Counted from the stretch's first letter, positions 11,601 to 23,356 are shown. The stretch: 64,000 nucleotides of DNA from Paraphoma chrysanthemicola (GCA_020744225.1 JAGMWG010000008.1:186001-250000), one strand, 5' to 3'. Program-made: numbers and translations. The notes: generated from the letters alone by a model not told the origin.

Positions 11601-13424
11601 TCAATCCACCTGCTGCAACGTCAAGTCCTCGACTGCAATGATATCAGTTTTCACGGAAGTTTGGCTCCTAGCGCCTGGCGTTAGTTCTTCGTTCCCAATC
11701 GAAGTTCTTGGGACTTGAGGAAATGCTCTACCGAGTTTTGCCGCCAGTCCCTGCTTGAATGCCCTCAAACGCTCACTTCCATCGTCTCCATCACCCGCAT
11801 CAGTCCACGTTCGGTTCGATGCTTGCCCTCGTTCACGATCTTCGACCTCACGGCTGTGGGACGTCTCGTGGTAACTGAGGCCAATAATGTTATTAGACGC
11901 GCGGTCGAGGGAAGCTCTCTGGCTTTTGTAGCGCTTCTCCGAGCTTGAGACCTTGCGCAGCTTCTTGCCAGCTTGTATTTCGCCAAATAGCGCCGCTTGG
12001 TCGGGTATCATGCCGTGTCTTGGACCTGATATTGGAGGCGTGCCTGGTGGTGGCGGTGGTATGTTTTGTGACATTGAAGGTGGCCGGTCAGGGGACATGC
12101 GACCAGTCTGCAGTGAATTGTAGGACTCTGCTGCAGCACCACCACCTGTTGAAGAGCGAGGTTCGAGTCGCGTCGGAGTTGGCGTCCATGCCCGACCAGG
12201 ATCTGATGGAGGTGATGGCGGAGTGGCATCCTGCACTCGGAGCGCTGGTGGTGAGGGGCTTTGTGAGTATTGCTGGCCGTACCCATGAGCCAAAATCGAA
12301 GACCTATTGGCCACAGGAGATACGTGAGCGGCGTCCGCATGGTATTTGCGTGGCGAACCTGAAGAAAGATGGTAAGGAGTCGGTGGCTTGCCATCGCGAT
12401 GATCAGACAAGTCGTCTTGCCTGAGTCGATTGTGACGATGCTCAGCACCTTCTTTATGTTTCCTCTTACGCTCGCGACCACCTCGTGACTTCTCCTTCCC
12501 TTGTCTTCGATGGCCGTCCCCTCGGCGATCGCGGTTCCGTATGTCATTCACATCACGCAAATGTTTTCCAGCACTCTTTCCTAAAAAGGCATCTACCGCT
12601 TGCTCCACGACGGTTTGGGCCCGAAACCCTTGTTCGTGTTCAGCCTTGATGTGCTCATAAGTGTCCAGGAAGTGGTCCTTCAGTCCAACACCACCTCTCC
12701 TGTTTGGCAGCTGGCCGAATGGTGTCCTCCCATCTGGGCCGATTCGTCTGGTCGGAGATGGTGGCGCTCTGGCTCGGCCTTGTTCTGGAGTATTATCTCT
12801 TGCTCGACGACCAGAGCGCGATCGAGAGCGAGAGTAAAGCAGTCCGCGTGGCTCTGAAGGCGTATCCTGTGGTAAGGTGCCTGCAGGTCCAGCACCACCT
12901 GTCATCATATGTCCAGAATCGTCGTTGGGTGAACCCTCGTCAACAGATATACCCCGATCATTGCCCTTTCCTTTGCATCGATCGCGGAGTCTCTCTCGCG
13001 ACCTGTGCTTGCGATGCTGTTCACCAGAACGTTCACGACGGTGTCGATGCTCGCCCAACCGCTCGTGATCATGGCGGTGGTGTCCATCTTCAACCTTACG
13101 ATGGTCATGGTGATGCCGCCGCTCCGCAGACCGATCACGATGATCTACACGCCTGTCATGCGATCTGCCACGATGGTGTCCGCTTCCATGTTCGTGTTTC
13201 TTCATTTTCTCCTTCTCCTTAGCCTTCCTAGCTTCATCCTCTTTATGGAGTCGGTAAATCTTGACATTCTCGACCACACCCTCAAGCACTAGTCTTCTCG
13301 TACTCACATCCACAAAATCTGGATTCCGCGATCGCCTGCCCGCAAGCAGATTTTGCATGTTGCGCGCAGCTTGCATTTGGTATCCTGGAGAGGATGGATC
13401 TGGCTTTGGGTGTTCAGCAGGCAT
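11601..13424 (-). CDS. Unrecognised His/Arg-rich disordered protein
   Basis: Single exon of 607 residues from the ATG at 13424. The frame opens further upstream, but only with a TTG. Residues about 15-55 form the only ordered-looking block (QMQAARNMQNLLAGRRSR, then RRLVLEGVVENVKIYRLH). A Lys/Glu helix follows, and then about 110 residues dominated by His, Arg, Asp and Glu (repeating HRH/HDH/RERS patterns). A second basic His/Lys-rich patch lies at about 275-330, and a long Pro/Ser-rich tail has PPPPPG stretches. RS-like and HR-rich low complexity suggests a nuclear or RNA-associated protein, but this is inference from composition only. Codon usage resembles the neighbours, and a frame this long without stops supports a real gene. 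Confidence 0.7.
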   Translation of the reverse strand: MPAEHPKPDPSSPGYQMQAARNMQNLLAGRRSRNPDFVDVSTRRLVLEGVVENVKIYRLHKEDEARKAKEKEKMKKHEHGSGHHRGRSHDRRVDHRDRSAERRHHHDHRKVEDGHHRHDHERLGEHRHRRERSGEQHRKHRSRERLRDRCKGKGNDRGISVDEGSPNDDSGHMMTGGAGPAGTLPQDTPSEPRGLLYSRSRSRSGRRARDNTPEQGRARAPPSPTRRIGPDGRTPFGQLPNRRGGVGLKDHFLDTYEHIKAEHEQGFRAQTVVEQAVDAFLGKSAGKHLRDVNDIRNRDRRGDGHRRQGKEKSRGGRERKRKHKEGAEHRHNRLRQDDLSDHRDGKPPTPYHLSSGSPRKYHADAAHVSPVANRSSILAHGYGQQYSQSPSPPALRVQDATPPSPPSDPGRAWTPTPTRLEPRSSTGGGAAAESYNSLQTGRMSPDRPPSMSQNIPPPPPGTPPISGPRHGMIPDQAALFGEIQAGKKLRKVSSSEKRYKSQRASLDRASNNIIGLSYHETSHSREVEDRERGQASNRTWTDAGDGDDGSERLRAFKQGLAAKLGRAFPQVPRTSIGNEELTPGARSQTSVKTDIIAVEDLTLQQVD

Positions 13425-14779
13425 GAGCACAATCTTTGTGGTAAGTATAAAGGCATCTTGGACGCGGGAGCATCTGTGTTCGCTTTCCTTGAACGATGGT
13501 TTGTGAAGGGAAACATCACGGATAGGGAGCAAGCATGTTGAAGCAAACGGTGAGTATGTGAATAGTTGCAGGTGACTAACGAGCTACAGCAAAAGCATGC
13601 AATGGGAGTGCTTTTCGTGGCATGTGTACTCGAAGCCAGTTTTCTACCAGCATTAATATTGAAGAGGCCTTTAAGATCCGGAATAATGCTAGGTGTTTGG
13701 GTCCGATATTGATCGTCTCGATGAAGATCTGGAACAGATTAGGACATTAACGCATGGGTTGACAGAACCATATATGAAGTACCACGCAATCTATGCGACC
13801 AGTTTTCCTTGATATATTGAAGATTGACCTCGCATCTCACTGCTTTGCCACCTTCACGCGTTGGTGTGGCTGAACCCCGAAACTCAATTGTCTTCATTCA
13901 GTTTAAGATATCTCGGTGCAGCACACACCTGAACGTCCATCATAGTCGATTTCACGACGAAATCGAGCTGTCCCTGCAACATATACCGCTTTTATGCGAG
14001 TTCCCTTCTGAGCGAAAGCGTAGTTGGGAAGGTATAGTCGCGCTCGCGACATGTTGCTTTAACCGTGGTGGCTGAGCTGATATGACGCTAGAGATGTATA
14101 TGGTCTGGGTGTATGAGACGCATCCAACGATGAAGGGAGACGACGCTTTGGTAAACCAATGGGATTGTATATTTTCACAGGTAAGTGATGCAGAATGAGA
14201 GAAAAGGCTGCTTGCTGATGCACAGGCAGCTTTGATGAGAGTGGTGACGGGGTTATACAAATGGATGAATATTATGAGGCGAAGGACAATTCATGAAGTG
14301 GTGCCTTCGGAAGGCGGCAGGTTTTTCAAATTTCCTTGCGTAAAGATTCCGTGGGATTGAATGGTCGCAAACTGAAGGTCCTGCTAATAGAATAAACGAC
14401 TAGGTAGCAGAATGAACATGATGAATTTGTCGCATGACTTGCTTTGTTATAGTAGAGTATCGTGAATTTTGAGTTGTTATGGCAAGTTTAGAAAGGATGT
14501 TGCCACTATGGTACCTACAGATTTATTTGGGAATCGACTTTCGTCAAACCCCGCACTATCAGAGCCCAACAAATGCCGCTTGTGACAATTTCGAAACGAA
14601 TTTCGCACTGGATCTGTGATGCGGTGAAAGCAAACTCACGTGTTGGACCCCAGTCAAACTCGGACCCGCGCTGAATAATGCGGCAAACGTCATAGCTTAG
14701 TACCCGAAACTTTCGGCTGTACATTCGCCATTGCGACAACCCCAACCGTACCGTCTTGACCCTCACACCACACAACAAA
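13425..14779. promoter_or_regulatory. Divergent intergenic region, His/Arg-rich gene / NFU1
   Basis: 1.36 kb between two divergent starts. Short ORFs only. No clear TATA box or repeat. Confidence 0.4.
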
Positions 14780-15756
14780 ATGTCATTGAATACAATTCCA
14801 CGCGCTGCTCTGCGCAGCCTCTCGCGAACCAAGCCGACCCTGCGAGCGTCGCGAACTGCCACAAGATGTCTGCACCAGCAATCACCATCCATCACAGCAT
14901 CGCCCCTCCGACACAGGCCGAGAGTACAGCAATGGGCTCAGAGCGCGACACCAGTCGCAGCAACAGTCGCCCGACGAACCATGTTCATCCAGACCGAGCC
15001 CACACCGAACGCTGATGTATGCGCCTCTTTAATCTACTCTGATACCCAACCTAATGCATCCAGGCCCTCAAATTCAACCCCAACCAGCGCGTCCTCCCCG
15101 AATCAATAGCATCGCCCTACCTCGAATATCTCAACCCGCGCTCCACCCTCGCTCCACCCCACCCCTCGCCCCTCGCCGCACAACTCCTCAACATCGACGG
15201 CGTAACCTCCGTCTTCCTCGGCGTCGACTACATCACCGTAACCAAAGACAGCTCCACGCCCTGGGCACACGTGAAGCCCGAAGTCTTCGCCATCATCAAC
15301 GAATTCATGACCAGCGGCCAACCCCTCGTCAACACGGTCGCAGCCAAAGACGGCGAGCAGGGCCAGGGCGGGCAAGAAGTCGACAGTCTCGCCTACGACG
15401 AAAACGACAGCGAAGTCGTCGGCATGATCAAAGAACTCCTCGAAACACGCATCCGCCCCGCGATCCAGGAAGACGGCGGCGACATCGAGTTCCGCGGCTT
15501 CGAAGACGGCCAAGTCATGCTCAAACTTCGCGGTGCGTGTCGCACGTGCGATTCGAGTACTGTCACGCTGAAGAATGGCATTGAGAGCATGTTGATGCAT
15601 TATATCGAGGAGGTCAAAGGCGTGCAGCAGATTCTGGATCAGGAGGAGGAGATTGCGCTCAAGGAGTTTGCCAAGTTTGAGGAGAAGTTGAAGATGCAGG
15701 GCCGTCCGGTGCCGGGGACGGTGGGGAAGGGGAGTTTGGATTATGTTGAGGGGTAG
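14780..15756 (+). CDS. NFU1: Mitochondrial Fe-S cluster scaffold/carrier Nfu1
   Basis: Late-acting mitochondrial [4Fe-4S] carrier that supplies lipoate synthase and respiratory enzymes. Exons 14780-15016 and 15064-15756 (47-base intron) give 309 residues. A long Arg/Ser/Thr-rich presequence (about 1-70) precedes MFIQTEPTPN. The Nfu N-terminal domain follows (LKFNPNQRVLP to the VKPEVFAIINEF helix). The NifU-like C-terminal domain has its CxxC cluster ligand in LRGACRTCDSSTVTLKNGIE. The acidic/Gly linker between the domains (about 180-200) is normal for the family. The start is the first ATG; only a TTG lies further upstream in frame. All key residues are present. Confidence 0.95.
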
Positions 15757-16258
15757 GATTGTTAGAGATAGGGATGGAGGATATGATACCAATGCATTCG
15801 TTTTGAGTTAGTTGTGTTTGTCGAGATATGTTTTGTGTGAAGTGATCTATTCATGTCCTAAACGAGCAGGCTCTCGTTCTTTTCTTTCAAACCATACTTC
15901 ACCAAAAGCGAGCGAGCGATACTTCCACGTTCTTCTCCCCATACTACGCGAAATAATCCAGCAACGTCTCTCAGCGCTATACAAACAGAAGTAAGGTATC
16001 GACATCAAACCCATCCCAATGCAACGTAACGTAACGTACCCCCAATCGAAAACAAAAACGCAATACGTTGCGCAAACACCATCGCTATGCATTCGTAGCC
16101 GTGAGGCCTCAGTGTCATGAATCTCATCATCAGATCGCAGGCGTGCCATATATACCTCCTTCTTCTTCTCTTCTCCGTATGCAAAAGGTCGTTGTTCTCA
16201 TCCAAGATGGGGATTATGCAGGCAAATCAAATCCAGAAACGCGGATACCAAGGACGAA
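15757..16258. other. Convergent 3' region
   Basis: Between the NFU1 stop and the coiled-coil gene stop. Contains three tandem copies of AACGT/AACGT-type pentamers at about 16023-16037. No gene. Confidence 0.5.
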
Positions 16259-17446
16259 TCAATAGTCGAGGATAAGCTCGCCAAATGAATCCAGCGCTTC
16301 GCCAAACGAGGACCAGAAACTTCTGCGCTCGGGTTGGCGCACGATATGTATGATTCTGTGTCGGCCGGGGACGAAGTCTGGGATTTTCGCATCTTCTTCT
16401 TCTTCTTCTTCTTCGTTCTGGTTTTTCGGAATGAGGGATGCTTGACCACCACGCTCCTCATCAACAAGTGTTTCCCAACTATCCAGTCCAAATTCTTCGA
16501 TCCGTCCTTCATCCTCATGTGCAATCCGCTCGAGCTCCTCCTCGACCATTTTGACGTCCTCGCGCATGTCCAGCGAACTGCGCATATTACGTCGCACGCT
16601 CTTCATTTGGCGGCGCAAGTCGTTGATGACGTCGAGTTGGATGCTGTTGAGCATTTTGACTTCGTCGAGGCGCATTTTTAAATCTTCAATGTAGCCCTTG
16701 ACGCCGGTGATGTATGCGCCCACTTCAGCGACATATGCGTCGTGCGCTTCTTGGGACATGTGGTCGAGCTTAGCTGCACGGGCGTCGTCGGCGGTTGATA
16801 TACCCAGGCCCGTGGTGGTGGGCTGATCGGGCTCGGAGAACAGGTGGTCGTCTGTCTTGCGGGTTTGTGCGTCGGGCGCGGAGAGGAAGGATGTCATGGC
16901 TTCAAATTGCGCAACAATGTACTCCATCTGGTCCTCGTCTGGCTGCTGTGACTGGATGAGGTTCTCGAAGTGCGCGAGACATGATGAGAGCGCGTTCTGT
17001 ACGGGTGATGAGGAGTGCTCCGAGTACTCGTCCCATGATGGAGGCGAGGAGGGGAGCTCGGTGCTGCGCCGCAGGATGCGCGAGCTGTCGGGCGTGTATG
17101 GGTATCGCAATGCGCCGTTTGCGTCTGCATGCCCATAGTTGAAGTTCTTCGTCGGCGTGTATGGTGCAGGGTCTGTCACCCTCTCGACTGGCTTTGGCCG
17201 CGCATGATTTTGCGCCTCGGTTGGTGTGTCGCATCGCGGCTCCAGTTGCGCAGATGCATCCGAATGGCTAGGCAGATGCGCCCAGCGCTTCTCATCGTCG
17301 GGAGAATAGCTTGACGGTGGCCTGAAGGGATCAGAGAAGTAGTCTGACCGCGGGCTGGGCTCGAGATCCGTGTCTGGCGGTGTCCACGGGCGTACTATCG
17401 GGAGCGGTGAATCCATGGCGCTGTCGTACTTGCGCTGCTGCCACAT
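16259..17446 (-). CDS. Unrecognised coiled-coil protein
   Basis: Single-exon frame of 395 residues from an ATG at 17446. The first about 150 residues are Pro/Ser/Asp-rich and disordered, with SP/TP sites that could be phosphorylated. Residues about 150-200 form an amphipathic helical block, and about 225-320 a long heptad-like coiled coil (VKGYIEDLKMRLDEVK, LDVINDLRRQMKSVRRN, EELERIAHEDEG). An acidic run of Glu (about 345-352) follows, then a conserved-looking hydrophobic tail (RRSFWSSFGEALDSFGELIL). No catalytic motif. I do not recognise the family; a cytoskeletal or scaffold role is only a guess. It is divergent from the trpE gene with a 401-base gap. Confidence 0.75.
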   Translation of the reverse strand: MWQQRKYDSAMDSPLPIVRPWTPPDTDLEPSPRSDYFSDPFRPPSSYSPDDEKRWAHLPSHSDASAQLEPRCDTPTEAQNHARPKPVERVTDPAPYTPTKNFNYGHADANGALRYPYTPDSSRILRRSTELPSSPPSWDEYSEHSSSPVQNALSSCLAHFENLIQSQQPDEDQMEYIVAQFEAMTSFLSAPDAQTRKTDDHLFSEPDQPTTTGLGISTADDARAAKLDHMSQEAHDAYVAEVGAYITGVKGYIEDLKMRLDEVKMLNSIQLDVINDLRRQMKSVRRNMRSSLDMREDVKMVEEELERIAHEDEGRIEEFGLDSWETLVDEERGGQASLIPKNQNEEEEEEEDAKIPDFVPGRHRIIHIVRQPERRSFWSSFGEALDSFGELILDY

Positions 17447-17847
17447 CCTCCTCTTGCATCCGAGAATGTTTGCGCCCGTTGCAGCTCAATAGCAATACGT
17501 GGCCGACAGTCCAAAAAGTGATATGCGCAGGGTCTGAGGAGAATCTGAGGCGGAAGAAGCGACGGTCAACTCGGTCCAACGTCTGTGACGTGCATGCACC
17601 CCATGGCGTTCTTGGTAACGAGTAGCGTGCGAATGGGAGGCTGGTAGAAACGGCGGGGCAGGCTCGGCATTCTCCGGAGCACGTCGCCCCGCTGCTGCAC
17701 GAGGCCGCAAGGAGCTGTGTGCACTCCAATTGGCTGGACAATTGTCAATTCTGGCTTCAATAACGAGGGCGACTTTGTCTGACTGTCGCAATCACTTCTT
17801 GACCTCGGTGCACATTCTCTTTTGTCTTTGGACCCTCGTTCGCGACC
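17447..17847. promoter_or_regulatory. Divergent intergenic region, coiled-coil gene / anthranilate synthase
   Basis: A 401-base shared upstream region. No clear control element was recognised; in particular I did not find an unambiguous Gcn4-type TGACTC site close to the trpE start. Confidence 0.4.
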
Positions 17848-20025
17848 ATGGCACCACAGGTATGTTACCGTACTCATAGCGAAGCAATTGCGACCAGCAA
17901 AACTAATCGTGTGACCACGGCAGCTCGTTGTCCAGCCGTCGCTCGACACCGTTCGAGAAGTTTTGGCTGCCGCAGTCAGCTCTCCGAACCCGCCGAACCT
18001 CGTCCCCGTCTTCTCTTCGATACCTGCCGAGTTCCTGACTCCGTCAAGCATATACCTCAAAGTTTCCGCAAAGTGAGTGCAGTGCGTGACTCATTCATGG
18101 AAGTGCGCGAGAAATGGCCGGAAGCAATTGGAGGAGTCGAAGAATGACAGAAGGAACCAGCGGTAGCTAGGAAGACTGCTGACTGGTGGCAGTTCGTCGA
18201 CAAAACTCGGCTTCCTGTTCGAAAGCGCCGCCACAACGGAGACCATAGGAAGGTACAGCTTCGTTGGAACAGGTCAGTGCTATGCGCTTAGATACTGGGG
18301 GTACTGCTAATGACCTATAGACCCACGGAAAGTCATCAAAACCGGGGCTGGCCATGGCGAAGAAGTCGATCCTTTGCCTGGCCTCGAGAAAGAGCTGTCA
18401 CAGTTCCGAGTCGCCACGATACCATCGATACAACTGCCACCCATGGCGGGCGGCGCAGTGGGATATGTTGGTTATGACTGTGTCAGGTACTTTGAACCAA
18501 AAACACGGCGAGACGACATGAAGGACGTGCTGGGTGTACCAGAGAGTCTCTTCATGCTCTTTGACACCATCGTCGCGCTGGACCACTTTGCGCAGGTCGT
18601 CAAAGTCATAACATACGTCAAGGTGCCAGAAAGTCTGGATGGGTTAGACGCAGCATACGAGGAGGCGAAGACTACTCTACGGAGATACGTCAAGATTCTC
18701 AAAGACAAACACATCCCACTTCCAGAACAAGGGCCCATCAAAGTCGGCAATCAGTACACGTCCAACATAGGCCAGGACGGGTACGAGGGCCACGTCAAGA
18801 AGCTAAAGGAGCACATCAACGTTGGTGATATCATCCAGGCAGTGCCGTCACAGCGATTTGCGCGACCAACATCGTTACACCCGTTCAACGTGTACCGAAA
18901 CCTACGCAACGTCAATCCATCGCCATACCTGTTTTTCGTCGACTGCGAAGACTTCCAGATTGTCGGAGCAAGTCCCGAGCTGCTAGTCAAGGAGGAGCAA
19001 GGCAGGATCATCACGCATCCGATCGCTGGCACCGTCAAGCGTGGCAAGACGCTGCAAGAAGACGCTGCGCTTGCGGAAGAGCTGTCGAACTCTCTGAAAG
19101 ATCGTGCCGAACATGTTAGTGTTTCATGCCGTGCATACGTCAAGTCGAAGCTTATGCGAACGTTAGGTGATGCTGGTGGACCTTGCGCGCAATGACGTAA
19201 ATCGTGTCTGCGACCCACTGACCACGCGAGTGGACAAGCTCATGGTTGTGCAAAAGGTATGCATCGATCGCTGGATCGACGGGCGGCACGGACTGACAAT
19301 TCCAGTTTTCGCATGTTCAGCACCTGGTCTCAGAAGTTTCGGGAGTGCTGCGACCTGGCAAGACGCGATTCGACGCCTTCCGCTCCATTTTCCCTGCAGG
19401 TACGTCACGCCTCAAACGGCATAGTCCTGCGCTCACTCACCATCAGGAACCGTGAGCGGCGCGCCGAAAGTGCGCGCAATGGAACTTATTGCAGAACTTG
19501 AGAGAGAGAAGCGTGGCGTTTATGCAGGTGCCGTGGGCTACTTCGGCTACGGGGCCGTGGACGGCGACAAAGAAATTGAGGGCGCCATGGACGTGAGTAG
19601 CGTTTGGCCCTTTTGAGGCTTACAGGTGGCTGATCTACGCAGACATGCATTGCGCTACGGACGATGCTTGTCAAAGACGGTATCGCATATCTCCAAGCAG
19701 GGGTAAGTTGAGCGAGGCATGCCTATCCGGGGGCTAACGATTGGCCAGGGCGGCATAGTATTCGATTCGGACCCGTACGATGAGTGGATGGAGACGATCA
19801 ATAAACTAGGTGCGTTCATTTCTTTGTTGGAGATTTCACCGCCTGGGCGGATGCTCGACAGGACTGACCGCTCCGTCTGCAGGCGCGAACACGCACTGCA
19901 TCACCTCAGCTGAGGAGAAGCATCTGGCCGAGCAGGAGGACGGCGAAGGCGACGATAGCGCGCAACCTTCTGCGGTTTCGCTCAAGGGTGACGCAAAAAC
20001 GCGCATCTCGCTTGTGGCTGGGTAG
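17848..20025 (+). CDS. trpE: Anthranilate synthase component I
   Basis: First committed step of tryptophan synthesis: chorismate plus ammonia (or glutamine, with the TrpG partner) to anthranilate and pyruvate. Ten exons: 17848-17859, 17924-18072, 18193-18272, 18321-19114, 19167-19256, 19306-19399, 19447-19592, 19643-19702, 19749-19809 and 19883-20025, giving 542 residues with frame kept at every join. Landmarks: GRYSFVG near the N-terminus, GGAVGYVGYDCVRYFEP, the chorismate-binding core VGDIIQAVPSQRF, ASPELLV, HPIAGTVKRGKT, DLARNDVNRV, VQKFSHVQH, FPAGTVSGAPK and GGIVFDSDPYDEW. The N-terminal feedback region is short, and the first exon codes for only four residues. Nine introns contrast with zero to five in most neighbours. 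In fungi the TrpG partner is normally encoded elsewhere (TrpC/Trp3), which agrees with its absence here. Confidence 0.96.
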
Positions 20026-20943
20026 GCACAGCCACAGAGCCTGCGTGGTGTTGCAGGACCATTCGAGCTGACGGGCACCGCGAGGCGTCAGGGATGTGTT
20101 CTGGAACCAGATCGATCTGTACGCGAGCGCGGGGTTGAAACGCGCAGAAATTCATCTCGAGGTTGGGAAAGCAAATGAGAGGGTATGGGCGGTGGTTGGC
20201 GCACGGATCCCCTGCCATCGCAAAGCCTTGCCCAGTCTCCGCGCTATCTTCACGACGGTCACAGTGAGTGGGCGTGCTGGGTGCAAACAAGATTTGATTA
20301 ATTTGTCGTCTTTTACCGCGGGAAAGTGACAGTGTCGTGCCAGCGCGAAGAGATTGACCGTGTCCGACGGCGGTGCATGCGTTGTGCGAGGGAATGTGCG
20401 CGCTGGCCTCGCATGACGACTCGTTGCGACGGCGACGACAACTTGGCCAACGTGCAGCACTGTGCCATGGAGTCGTACTCCTATGCATGCGGCTCCACAG
20501 CTCGCAAGCGGCGTGGCTACATCATTGAGAACAGGGAAATGCGCGCTATCGGCTAGCGTGCTCACTAGTTTCGGTACCTGCCAGCCCCATTGGCCAATCA
20601 GACCGCACTAAGTAGCTCCGCTAGTCGGGTAGTGGCGATCGCCCCTGGTGTCTGGAGCTCCATCCCTGCTGTTCTCGTAAATCTGGGCAGGAGCACCAGC
20701 CTCTGTTTGCACGACCATGGCCGCTAAACAGGTAATTACCTTCACAGTACCAGCCACGGCCCAGCGCACCTGTTTGCAGCCCGATCGATATAAATCGTTC
20801 GTCGGCTCCCCAATTCCTCTCTCCACCTCACATCCTCAGCAAAGCACCTCTTCTCGACCTTTGACACTCCTCCAGTCGACGCTTACCCTCGTAGCCCTTA
20901 GTACTATCAGCTACTACCCAGCATCTTCCTCCACCTCGTCAAC
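20026..20943. other. Intergenic, CFEM gene promoter side
   Basis: 918 bases after the trpE stop, same strand as the CFEM gene downstream. No gene. The proximal 150 bases are pyrimidine-rich and carry a TATA-like site (listed separately). Confidence 0.5.
20789..20795 (+). promoter_or_regulatory. TATA-like box before the CFEM gene
   Basis: TATAAAT about 150 bases before the CFEM ATG, followed by a C/T-rich stretch (CTCTCCACCTCACATCC) of the kind often seen around fungal start sites. Position and context are right; function is inferred. Confidence 0.35.
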
Positions 20944-21859
20944 ATGAAGTCCTTCGCTTTCGTCGCCGCCTTTGTTGGCGCTGCCTCCGCTCAGGCCTCC
21001 CTCGGCTCGTGCGCTGTACGTGTTGCCCTGTGCCATTGACTCCCGTGACATGGACTGACCTTGCCAGCAACTGTGCATCAACAACATGGCCACCATTGCG
21101 AACCAGCAGTTCCAGTGCACTGCTGGCGATGTCCGCTGCTTCTGCACCCAGAGCAACTGGGCCTTCGGTGTCCGTGATTGCTCGCAGCAAGCTTGCTCGT
21201 CCACCGAGTCTGCTCAGGCCATTGCGTGGGCCGCCGGCCAGTGCAATGGTGAGTCCCTTGCCTTAGCTCATTCCAACCTCAACTCACACAACACAGGTGT
21301 CGCGTCAGCTGCCTCGAGCGTTCCCGCTGCCGTCCCGATCCTTACGTCTGCTCTTGCCGGCGCCTCGGGTGCTGCTGCGTCTGCTGCCTCGTCAGTCGCA
21401 GGTTCGCTTGCATCTGCCGCCCAGAGCGCAGTCACCACTGTTCCCCTCGTCGGCACCATCACCAACTCTGCTGGCTCCGTCATCACCACCACCACTGGCT
21501 TCAGCACCGTCTTCGGTTCGCTCACTGGATCCGCAGCTAACGCTGCTTCCTCTGCCGCCAGCGCCGCGTCCGGCGCATTGAACTCGGCCTCGTCCGCCGC
21601 TGCTTCTGCTGCGTAAGTCTTGCTCTGCAATTAGCCTCGAACCTCACTAACAATCAATAGCTCATCCGCCAGCGGTGCTCTCAACTCTGCTGCTTCATCT
21701 GCGAGCGGTGCCCTTAACTCTGCTGCTTCCTCTCTGCGCTCAGCTGCCTCTTCGGCCGCTGCTGCCACCAGCACCCCTCCTTCCGGCGCCGCCGCACCCC
21801 TCCAGACCGGTCTTCCCGTTCTCGCCGGTGCTGGTGTCATTGCCATGCTCTTCTTGTAA
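20944..21859 (+). CDS. CFEM-domain, GPI-type cell-wall protein
   Basis: Exons 20944-21015, 21068-21248, 21297-21612 and 21661-21859 give 255 residues. A signal peptide (MKSFAFVAAFVGAASAQA) leads into a CFEM domain with all eight cysteines (about residues 23-84), including GDVRCFC, where the Asp sits at the position used as axial haem ligand in characterised CFEM proteins. A long Ala/Ser-rich stalk (about 90-225) follows, with three near-identical copies of SASGALNSA flanking the last intron. The C-terminus is hydrophobic (GLPVLAGAGVIAMLFL), fitting a GPI-anchor signal. Such proteins sit in membrane or wall and act in haem/iron capture or as effectors; which applies here cannot be told from sequence. 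A low-complexity Ser/Ala stalk is the likely reason for an intron inside it being easy to miss. Confidence 0.93.
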
Positions 21860-23356
21860 GCGCGCAACACCTACGCTCTGTCCTAGATCCTCGCGCTGTG
21901 GAGTAATGTGCATAATGCGGCGGTGGAGTGTCGCGAGGAGCCTTTGGATCTTGATGCACGGCGGGCGATTAAGTTGTCTGCACTCCGGTGGATTTAACCT
22001 GGTCGCCTTTTTCTCACTTTCTTTTTGATACTGGCACGGCTGGCATGATGTTTACGATTCATGCGGAGATGTCTTTTACAGCGAGCGCTTTGATACCCCG
22101 AATATGGGACGGTGGGAATGGCACGGTTTTAGCATTGCCGGTAGATAGAAAATGATCAATGGTAATACTCACCTCGAGTCCAACTGCAATGCTTGATGTC
22201 CTTTGCCTTGCGTGTGAATAGTGTCGTGCAGCCAGCCTCGTCAATACACATGTGTACCACGTGTGATCCAGCGCGAAGCAACGACGACCTGTTGTGAACG
22301 TGGTCCATAGCACGTTGACACATCACACGTGGTGTGACTGGTGTTACGGCGCACCGGCGCCTCGATGCAAAGTCGTGACGGTTGAGGATGGTAACCATTA
22401 CGCGACGGCATCACCAAGTCGGAACACAAACACGAACACCATCACAACATCAAAAAAGTGCTAGAAAAGAACGGCACGTAGTGTAGAGAAGGAAGACATG
22501 AAGTCAACTTAACCTTTCCTCCCAAGCACCAGCAAACAGCACAGCCTCATTATGGCCCCATATTGCGACATCGTGCTGACGTGCGCGATGCGTGGTTCCC
22601 GTTTTCGGATCCACCCATGCACAGACAGGGGGTTGTCAGGTACGGTACGGCGCGTGGCGGAATTGCACGGATGTTTTGTTCGAGCTGACGAACACAATAA
22701 TCCTTGTTCAACGGGTTTTCGTGAGGCTGGGAAATTGTGGATGTGTAAGGATGGTTGGTTGGTTGGGTGATATGTTCTGCAAGGCTGAGAGGCGCAGGTA
22801 TGTATCCATCGACGACCACAATTCAGGGATGTCGCCTAGTATTCTTGAAACACTCTGCTGCGATACCAATCGTAGGCCAGGAAGCTGTGTTTATTTATCC
22901 CTGGCTTCCGTAATAAGTAACTACGTGTACCTTGGGTAAAGCGAGATATACTGCTGGTACATGGTGCATAGCGCCGTTCAGCCCAGCAAATGAACTCCTA
23001 TTCGCAGTACCCACAGTAACATCTTCGTTGACAAGCGCAGATGCTGCTTTTGTATATACGCTGAAGCAAACTTTTGATCGATGGCCCTGAGCCCAGTATA
23101 CATAGCTTGTGCAGGTTCCACGGCAAATTCAAGCGCGACTGATCTTATTTGCGGTAAGAATAGGATAGTTTCGAGAGGGCCCACTGGAAAATATTCAGCG
23201 TATTCTTATCCTAGTCGAATCCAGCATGGCTAGTAATGTCATTGTTATTGTTGTTGGTGGTAAAAGGCATTATTGTTACGCTAAACTGGATTCTTGCGAG
23301 GATAATAGTGCTTTGTTCGTGGAAGCGCCAACACGAGATGTCTGGTGTTTGTAGTG
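21860..23356. other. Gene-free stretch
   Basis: 1.5 kb after the CFEM gene with only short, mutually overlapping frames on both strands. No domain or repeat recognised. Confidence 0.5.

Noticed and set aside
16023..16037. AACGT pentamer repeats as a regulatory array
   Set aside because: Only three copies between convergent genes; too short to call functional.
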